Below, piece after piece: positions 53,652-58,752 of a stretch of 64,000 bases of DNA. Position 1 is the first letter of the stretch. Each line of letters starts with the position of its first letter. The translations under genes were made by a program, and so were the position numbers. Under the pieces are notes generated by a model. That model ran no database searches, was not told the origin of the DNA, and saw only the letters and a list, made by a program, of their open reading frames with translations. Origin of the DNA: Ignavibacteria bacterium (lineage in GTDB: Bacteria; Bacteroidota; Ignavibacteria; Tepidaquicellales; Tepidaquicellaceae); the NCBI GenBank assembly GCA_016719565.1, contig JADJYU010000005.1:434001-498000 (forward strand), written 5' to 3'.

Positions 53652-55136
53652 ATGCTCAAAAGCTCACTTCTCGAGATCCTACGCACATTTTCTAAACAGG
53701 AACTGATAAAGTTCGAGGACTTTGTCATGTCCCCTTACTTTAATAAGAAAGAGAATGTGCTGAAGTTATTCCTTGAGATAAAGAAATACGCGCCGGAATT
53801 TTCCAGTGACAATCTTGAAAAGGAAAAAGTCTGGAAAAATATGTTCCCGGAAAAAGAGTACAACTACGGGATAATGAAAAACTTCATTCACGATCTGACC
53901 GGATTAAGCGAGAAATTTATTTTGCTGGAGCAATATTCCGGAGAAACTTTAAGGTGTGAACTTGATCTCATAGAAGCTGCCTTTAACAGGAACATTCAGA
54001 AATTTACTTTTGGCAAGATGGATCAGCTTGAAAAGAAAATTGATAAAGAAATTGACCCGAACAAATATTCCAGTATAAATCAATATTTATTTATAGCCGG
54101 TAATTATTATGATTCGAAGTCAAGCTTTATTCTCGATTATGATCTCAAGCAAAAAAGAGAATACTCCCTCAGGCTCTCCTCGGAATATACATTGTATAAT
54201 TTTCTTGTTCGCTCTTTCAAGTTAATTCATAATACAACCGCTTATGAAATGCAGGAAACCGGAACTGTAAAAAAGACACTTCTTGAAAAATTTTTTCTGA
54301 AACTTAAAGAACATTCAATACTTGAAGAACTGCTTTTAAAAGAAGATAAAGAACAGCCTCAGGATAAACTTTCAAAGATCGTAATTTGCTTTTATCTCAT
54401 GTATAATGCTGTGATTTCAAAAGGAGATAAAGCTGAATATGACAAGTTCAAATCTTATCTCCATGAAAACATTGAACTCTTTTCCGGACACGAACTTCGA
54501 AATCTGAACGCCTGCAGACATACGTGCACGTTGAATCTTAAAATTCCCAGGGCAAAAGAATCACTGGACTGGTATAAATTCTTAATGGAAAAAAACGCGC
54601 TTCTATTGAAAAACGGATTAATTAACAATAATCTCGTGACCAGTGTTGTGAATTATTCTATTGCTTTAAAAGAAACAGGATTTGCTGAAGAATTTTTGAA
54701 CAGATATGCAGGAAGTCTGCCTGCTGATTCGCGTGATAATACATACAACTATTGTATGGCAAGGATCCATTTCGGCAGGAGTGAATTCGGTAAGTCGCTC
54801 GAATGTCTTGCCAAGATCAGCGATGAGAAACTGATACGGAAATATTTATTGAAAAAACTTTATTTAATGATATACTATGAACTTAATGATTATGAATCCT
54901 TTATTTATGCATTTGATACATATGCGCACTTCAAAAAAAGAAATAAACTTATAAGTGAAACAAGAGCTGAGGAATTTAGTAATTTCGGCAACAATGTAAG
55001 AAGACTTTTTAAACTCCGAAATAAATATGATAAGTTTGAATCTTTGAAACTCAGGAAAGAGACCGGGGAACAGCTCTGGTTTGTAGAAAAGTTGGACGAG
55101 TTAGAGAAAAGTAAACAGTTAATAGTTAATAGTTAA
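53652..55136 (+). CDS. SPYFN-family helical protein, copy 12
   Basis: This 494-residue protein starts at ATG 53652 (MLKSSLLEILRTFSKQELIKF). The motif reads MSPYFNKKENVLKLF and is followed by MFPEKEYNYGIMKNFIHDLTG. Within the conserved block it shares EILRTFSKQE with copies 7 and 8 rather than EIIRTFTKQE of copies 9-11. The late region reads KSLECLAKISDEKLIRKYLL, LYLMIYYELNDYESFIYAFD and QLWFVEKLDELEKS. The final six residues (QLIVNS) and the stop are written by TTAATAG repeats. It is the last gene of the four-gene run. No terminator hairpin with a T run follows, but junction element copy e lies 55 bases downstream. Confidence 0.88.
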   Translation: MLKSSLLEILRTFSKQELIKFEDFVMSPYFNKKENVLKLFLEIKKYAPEFSSDNLEKEKVWKNMFPEKEYNYGIMKNFIHDLTGLSEKFILLEQYSGETLRCELDLIEAAFNRNIQKFTFGKMDQLEKKIDKEIDPNKYSSINQYLFIAGNYYDSKSSFILDYDLKQKREYSLRLSSEYTLYNFLVRSFKLIHNTTAYEMQETGTVKKTLLEKFFLKLKEHSILEELLLKEDKEQPQDKLSKIVICFYLMYNAVISKGDKAEYDKFKSYLHENIELFSGHELRNLNACRHTCTLNLKIPRAKESLDWYKFLMEKNALLLKNGLINNNLVTSVVNYSIALKETGFAEEFLNRYAGSLPADSRDNTYNYCMARIHFGRSEFGKSLECLAKISDEKLIRKYLLKKLYLMIYYELNDYESFIYAFDTYAHFKKRNKLISETRAEEFSNFGNNVRRLFKLRNKYDKFESLKLRKETGEQLWFVEKLDELEKSKQLIVNS

Positions 55137-55146
55137 TAGTTAATAT
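55116..55146 (+). repeat. TTAATAG heptamer array ending copy 12
   Basis: Four TTAATAG units encode the C-terminal residues and the stop (55134-55136). Confidence 0.9.
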
Positions 55147-55453
55147 TAGTTTTATTAATAATTTTAAATTTAAAATTTAAATTTAAAAAACAGCCCTGCA
55201 TACCGGCGATGCTATTAAGTGAATATGTTTCGCGGACAATTCACGGGCTGCTTTTAAGAGCAGTTTCAAATTACAAATGTCAAATTACAAATTAAGAGCT
55301 AAGAATTTTAAGACCAATTTTAAATTACAAATTACAATTGTCAAATTAAGAATTAAGAGTTTTATTATTTTAAACATTGAACATTGAACATTGAACATTG
55401 AACATTTAACATTGAACATTGAACATTGAACATTGAACATTGAACATTTGACA
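55137..55453. other. Convergent gap with junction element and heptamers
   Basis: The 317 bases hold no gene. They contain the TTAATAG array, junction element copy e, CAAATTA/CAAATGT heptamers (about 55266-55350) and a long ACATTGA array that ends in the stop codon of the 136-residue mini-protein. Confidence 0.7.
55191..55250. repeat. 60-nt three-way-junction element, copy e
   Basis: The outer stem is CAGCCC (55191-55196) with GGGCTG (55245-55250). The first arm is TGCAT (55197-55201) with ATGC (55209-55212). The second arm is GTGAAT (55219-55224) with ATTCAC (55239-55244), perfect. It differs from copy b at only a few bases, and is followed by CTTTTAAGAGCA. Confidence 0.78.
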
Positions 55454-55456
55454 TTA
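55374..55456. repeat. ACATTGA heptamer array
   Basis: About eleven units of ACATTGA, with ACATTTA and ACATTTG variants, run into the stop codon (55454-55456) of the mini-protein gene. Confidence 0.9.
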
Positions 55457-55864
55457 TTTTACTGCAAAAATATTTTTTATTCCTGAGATTCCTTTTACTT
55501 CTAATTTATATGTCAGCTCTCCTGAAATGATTTTTTTCTCGGATTTAAAATGAATATTGTAAACTCCGGAATCCATTAAGTCATCAATCAGAGTTTCGAC
55601 TAATATCCCTTTTGAATCATATACTGTGAGCAGTACATCCGCTTCTTCACCGAGTTCAAACTGAATAACTGTTGTATTCTCAAATTGAGTTTGCCTGCTG
55701 TTGTGCAGCTTGAATATTCCGGTATGCGGATTTTGATCTTTCCCGGCATTAATTATTGTTATTTCATTTGAACCGGATATTGCATTTTCCTGTGAAAGTG
55801 AATTACTCTGGGTCACAAGACAAACTGCAGTAACTATGATGATAACTAATTTTGCTTTAAACAT
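55454..55864 (-). CDS. Mini secreted protein resembling a free-standing T9SS C-terminal domain
   Basis: This 136-residue protein has a signal peptide (about 1-20, IIIVTAVCLVTQS). The body is clearly the same family as 39562-39969: KLHNSRQTQFENTTVIQFEL, LLTVYDSKGILVETLIDDLM, GVYNIHF and SGELTYKLEVKGISGIKNIFAVK. The shared C-terminal IKN[VI]FAVK stands where the subtilase sorting domain has IKRMMLIK. AGGAG lies six or seven bases before the ATG. The gene is divergent from the toxin-antitoxin pair. CCAAAGAAACTTTTTGG lies about 66 bases upstream of its start, as at the 39562 relative. Confidence 0.78.
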   Translation of the reverse strand: MFKAKLVIIIVTAVCLVTQSNSLSQENAISGSNEITIINAGKDQNPHTGIFKLHNSRQTQFENTTVIQFELGEEADVLLTVYDSKGILVETLIDDLMDSGVYNIHFKSEKKIISGELTYKLEVKGISGIKNIFAVK

Positions 55865-55929
55865 TTTTTTCTCCTTTGTTTTTATGTTTTATTTAATTGA
55901 TACAAAAATAGATTTACCGTGACAACTAT

Positions 55930-55946
55930 CCAAAGAAACTTTTTGG
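55930..55946. promoter_or_regulatory. CAAAG box, near-palindromic
   Basis: CCAAAGAAACTTTTTGG is identical to the box at 48785-48801. Here it lies about 66 bases upstream of the mini-protein and far (286 bases) from the plus-strand gene, so it may serve the mini-protein. Confidence 0.5.
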
Positions 55947-56093
55947 CGGGTTTCACAGCTAATAAATTAATTTTTTTGATGAAAAGTCTTATTTTAAGCA
56001 GGAAATGAAATAAATTTTTTAAAAGCTTCTAAGAGCAGTTAATAGTTAATAGTTAGCAATATATATTTGCAAGCTTTATGATTAACTGTAATG

Positions 56094-56156
56094 ATTTGAC
56101 ATTTGTCATTTGACTTTTAACATTTGTCATTTGGCATTTGTAATTTGGCATTTGGC
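56094..56156. repeat. CATTTGT/CATTTGG heptamer array
   Basis: About nine imperfect units (ACATTTG, TCATTTG, GCATTTG, TAATTTG) lie between the mini-protein and the antitoxin gene. Confidence 0.8.
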
Positions 56157-56176
56157 ACGGACCTTTGTCCTTGAAA

Positions 56177-56195
56177 TATATACTTTTAGTATATA
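56177..56195. promoter_or_regulatory. Probable toxin-antitoxin operator
   Basis: TATATAC (56177-56183) and GTATATA (56189-56195) are perfect inverted arms around TTTTA, 22 bases before the antitoxin ATG. Antitoxins of this kind usually bind such a palindrome over their own promoter. Confidence 0.6.
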
Positions 56196-56216
56196 CTTTA
56201 TTTAAAATTATTTATC

Positions 56217-56456
56217 ATGAAAAATCTTTCATTAAAGATTGACGAAAATACTTTTCAGGAAACCGAAAAGATAATTTTAAAAATAAACAAAAACAGAAAC
56301 AGATATATTAATGAAGCAGTTGAATTTTATAATTTGCTTCACAAAAGAAAAATTCTTTCGAAGCAATTAAAGAAAGAATCCTCTCTTGTGAGAGATGAAT
56401 CAATGAAAGTTCTAAAAGAATTTGAAGCACTTTTGGATGATAATAAATCAGTTTGA
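56217..56456 (+). CDS. Antitoxin of a MazEF-type pair
   Basis: This 79-residue protein begins MKNLSLKIDENTFQETEKII. The pattern of one beta strand then two helices with NRYINEAVEFYN is that of a ribbon-helix-helix DNA-binding fold, which dimerises and binds a palindrome. The charged C-terminal part (from about residue 45) would wrap and inhibit the toxin. Its 3' end overlaps the toxin start by 20 bases, so the two are translationally coupled. The palindrome at 56177-56195 is its likely operator. It sits in the position held by SPYFN genes elsewhere. The family is called from context and fold pattern rather than a strong motif. Confidence 0.75.
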   Translation: MKNLSLKIDENTFQETEKIILKINKNRNRYINEAVEFYNLLHKRKILSKQLKKESSLVRDESMKVLKEFEALLDDNKSV

Positions 56457-56778
56457 AATTTGGATTGCAGACCTTGAACCTAGATATGGAACAGAATCAG
56501 GAAAAGTTCGTCCCGTCGTAGTTATTCAAACGGATTTGTTAAATAATCTTCACCCTTCAACTATCGTCTGTCCGATTACAACCAATGTAAATCCTGAATC
56601 TGAAATTCTTAGAGTTCATATTAAAAAAGGAACCTCAAATTTAAAAGAAGATTGTGACATATTAATTGACCAGATAAGGGCAATAGACAATAGAAGACTC
56701 TCTAAAAAATTAGGGAAACTTCCTGAAGTTATAATTGAAAAAATTAAAGACAATATTTACGCAGTCTTAGATCTTTAA
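56437..56778 (+). CDS. mazF: MazF/PemK-like endoribonuclease toxin
   Basis: This toxin of 113 residues starts at ATG 56437 (MIINQFEIWIADLEP). An ATG at 56422 adds MKHFW, but family members begin close to the [DE]IW strand. Hallmarks are GKVRPVVVIQTDLLN, with the conserved RPVVV strand, then STIVCPITTN and ILIDQIRAIDNRRL. MazF toxins cut single-stranded mRNA at short sequences when the antitoxin is degraded. The cleavage site of this one cannot be told. The start overlaps the antitoxin gene. The stop codon is the first TAA of a TTAATAG array. Confidence 0.88.
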   Translation: MIINQFEIWIADLEPRYGTESGKVRPVVVIQTDLLNNLHPSTIVCPITTNVNPESEILRVHIKKGTSNLKEDCDILIDQIRAIDNRRLSKKLGKLPEVIIEKIKDNIYAVLDL

Positions 56779-56806
56779 TAGTTAATAGTTAATAGTTAGT
56801 AGTTAA
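56776..56806 (+). repeat. TTAATAG heptamer array forming the toxin stop
   Basis: Four units in gene-sense orientation. The toxin stop codon TAA (56776-56778) lies in the first unit, as at the SPYFN gene ends. Confidence 0.9.
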
Positions 56807-56835
56807 AAATTACAAGCTGTATAAAAATCTGCAAT

Positions 56836-56868
56836 CATTTAACATTTAACATTTAACATTTAACATTT
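56836..56868. repeat. CATTTAA heptamer array
   Basis: Four to five CATTTAA units stop shortly before the 3' end of the 557-residue gene. AATTGCTCTT next to it is the reverse complement of the AAGAGCAATT that follows the junction element. Confidence 0.85.
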
Positions 56869-56878
56869 GTAATTGCTC

Positions 56879-58552
56879 TTAAGGTATTATCTTTGAGACA
56901 AAGTTATACCCGTTATTATCCGCAAAGACTTCATCAGCCAGATCCACAACCCAATCGCCGTTAACATCAGTCGGCAGATAACCCTTTTCAAAATTTAAAG
57001 CATCATTGTCTATCAGACTTCCGTCACCAAGATCAATAACACCATCCTGATTCACATCTCCGCTGAATAAGGCGTATCTGACCGGTGAGCTGTCCACCTG
57101 CACCATGTTGTTTCCGAATGCATTAATAATTGAATTAGTAAAATCATAATTTACATTTCCGTTTGAGATATAGTTAACGGGCGTACCGCTCCAGGTTTCA
57201 ATACAATTCCTGTGATAGACTGCCAGATAGTATAAACCTGTGGGTATTTCAGAAAACTGAAAACTCGCTGTCAATGTTGCTGAATCTAAAACTCCTGAAG
57301 CAGTTGCTGCCAGATTATAAGGAGAAGTTGACTCAAATAGCGCAACGTCAATTACATCACTCTGATTTAAATTATTTGTATTAGCATTATAAAATCCCTG
57401 CTGTGCTGCTGTAATATTCATTGTTCCTGTTTCAGGCGTACCCCATTTTGCAATGTGTCCGACGCCTGTACTTCCTGCAGTTGAAAAAAGACCTCCGACA
57501 ATTACATCGTTTCCGTAAGTATTAACTGCAAATGCCCCATAGGCATTAGAGCCTCCGTAGAATAATCCGCTTCCCAGAGCAGACCATGAAGTGCCATCCC
57601 ATTTTGCAATGCCGTGAGCCGGTATTCCTCCTGCAGTTTCAAACAGACCTCCTGCATATAGTTCATTATTTAAAACTGTCAGTCCGAAAACATACTGATA
57701 AATTGGACCTGTGATCCCGCTTCCAAGCGGAGCCCATGCAGATCCATTCCATTTTGCGATACTCTTTGCGCTGACTCCGCCTGCGCTTAAAAATAATCCG
57801 CCGGCAATTAATTCACCGTTATATTCAGCGAGTGAATAAACGATATTACTGATCCCGCTTCCAAGCGGTGACCAGGAAGTCCCATTCCATTTTGCGATAT
57901 GATTTGCGTTTTGTCCTCCTGCCGAAGTAAAAAATCCGCCGGCAATCAGATCGCTGCCGTAATGTCCAAGTGTCATTACCTGCCCCTGAGATCCGCCCAT
58001 TCCTCCGCCCATTGGAAACCATCCGCCGGAGCCACGGTAAGCGATATAATTTACCATTACTTCATCAGCATAAACAAAATATCCGCCGGCAATTAGTTTT
58101 CCATTATAAACAGTCAGCGCCGCTACTATGCTTCCAACGCCGCCAAGTTCATCGTCCCATTCTGTTCCGTTCCATTTCGCAATAAAGTTAACTTCGACTC
58201 CACCGGCTGATGTGAATCTACCTCCTGCGACAAGCTGACCATTGTAAACCGTCAAAGCGTCCACTTCAGCATTTGTTCCCGATCCAAGCGGTGACCAGGA
58301 GATGCCGTTCCACTTTGCAATATAGTTTGCCGGTACGCCGCCGGCGCTTGTAAACTCACCTCCGGCAATGAGTTCGCCGTTATATACAGTTAGCGCATGC
58401 ACCCAGTGATTCATTCCGTATGACAATCCCGACCAGTCCTGGGAATAAGATTTCTGAGAGAATATTAAAAGAAGTAAAGTGATAAGAGAGAAGGTTTTTT
58501 TGATCCCGGAAAAACATTTAAATTTTACCATTAGTATAACCTGACCTTTCAT
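56879..58552 (-). CDS. Secreted seven-repeat beta-propeller with dockerin-like tail
   Basis: This 557-residue protein starts at ATG 58552, or at ATG 58531 seven codons in, whose MVKFKCFSGIKKTFSLITLL forms the signal peptide directly. Seven repeats of about 48 residues follow (about 38-370), each reading ALTVYNGELIAGG.F.SAGG, then A..IAKWNG.SWSPLGSG. Seven fits one propeller. I know this repeat from secreted FCB-group proteins but not a specific function. The shared module (about 375-490, HRNCIETWS) and a dockerin pair (GDVNQDGVIDLGDGSL, TDVNGDWVVDLADEVF) end in SKIIP instead of KITP. In the second loop DGD is replaced by DW, which may weaken calcium binding. It is the only surface gene here without a divergent SPYFN or mini-protein partner nearby. 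Confidence 0.88.
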   Translation of the reverse strand: MKGQVILMVKFKCFSGIKKTFSLITLLLLIFSQKSYSQDWSGLSYGMNHWVHALTVYNGELIAGGEFTSAGGVPANYIAKWNGISWSPLGSGTNAEVDALTVYNGQLVAGGRFTSAGGVEVNFIAKWNGTEWDDELGGVGSIVAALTVYNGKLIAGGYFVYADEVMVNYIAYRGSGGWFPMGGGMGGSQGQVMTLGHYGSDLIAGGFFTSAGGQNANHIAKWNGTSWSPLGSGISNIVYSLAEYNGELIAGGLFLSAGGVSAKSIAKWNGSAWAPLGSGITGPIYQYVFGLTVLNNELYAGGLFETAGGIPAHGIAKWDGTSWSALGSGLFYGGSNAYGAFAVNTYGNDVIVGGLFSTAGSTGVGHIAKWGTPETGTMNITAAQQGFYNANTNNLNQSDVIDVALFESTSPYNLAATASGVLDSATLTASFQFSEIPTGLYYLAVYHRNCIETWSGTPVNYISNGNVNYDFTNSIINAFGNNMVQVDSSPVRYALFSGDVNQDGVIDLGDGSLIDNDALNFEKGYLPTDVNGDWVVDLADEVFADNNGYNFVSKIIP

Positions 58553-58677
58553 TAAGATGTGTTTGAACTGAATGGGTAATGTTAAATTATTTTAAATTAA
58601 AATTGTATGATTTGGATCATTATTTGAAAATTTAAATTTTACAGATTTTCATTTGAGGTAAACCACGTAAAAAAAAA

Positions 58678-58697
58678 CCGCAGACCGAAGCCTGCGG
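58678..58697 (-). terminator. Bidirectional intrinsic terminator
   Basis: CCGCAG (58678-58683) pairs with CTGCGG (58692-58697), flanked by a run of A on the left and T on the right, so it can work in both directions. It lies 56 bases past the stop of the beta-helix gene and is its likely terminator. Confidence 0.8.
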
Positions 58698-58752
58698 TTT
58701 TTAAACGTGTAACTTATTATTTTTTAATTCTTAAATCGTCATTTCTAATTGC

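Larger units (their letters stand above)
55865..56216. other. Divergent region between mini-protein and toxin-antitoxin genes
   Basis: No gene is present in these 352 bases. The mini-protein side carries the CAAAG box in the same context as upstream of SPYFN copies 6 and 9. A TTAATAG array (56038-56060) and a CATTTGT/CATTTGG array follow. A small hairpin GGAC-CTTT-GTCC (56159-56170) and a palindromic operator then lie on the toxin-antitoxin side. The arrangement suggests that a SPYFN gene once stood where the toxin-antitoxin pair is now. Confidence 0.6.

Noticed and set aside
178..55136. SPYFN proteins as classical HTH-TPR (RRNPP) regulators
   Set aside because: The shape (short N-terminal domain, long helical body) is suggestive, but I cannot see a helix-turn-helix signature, so the label was not given.
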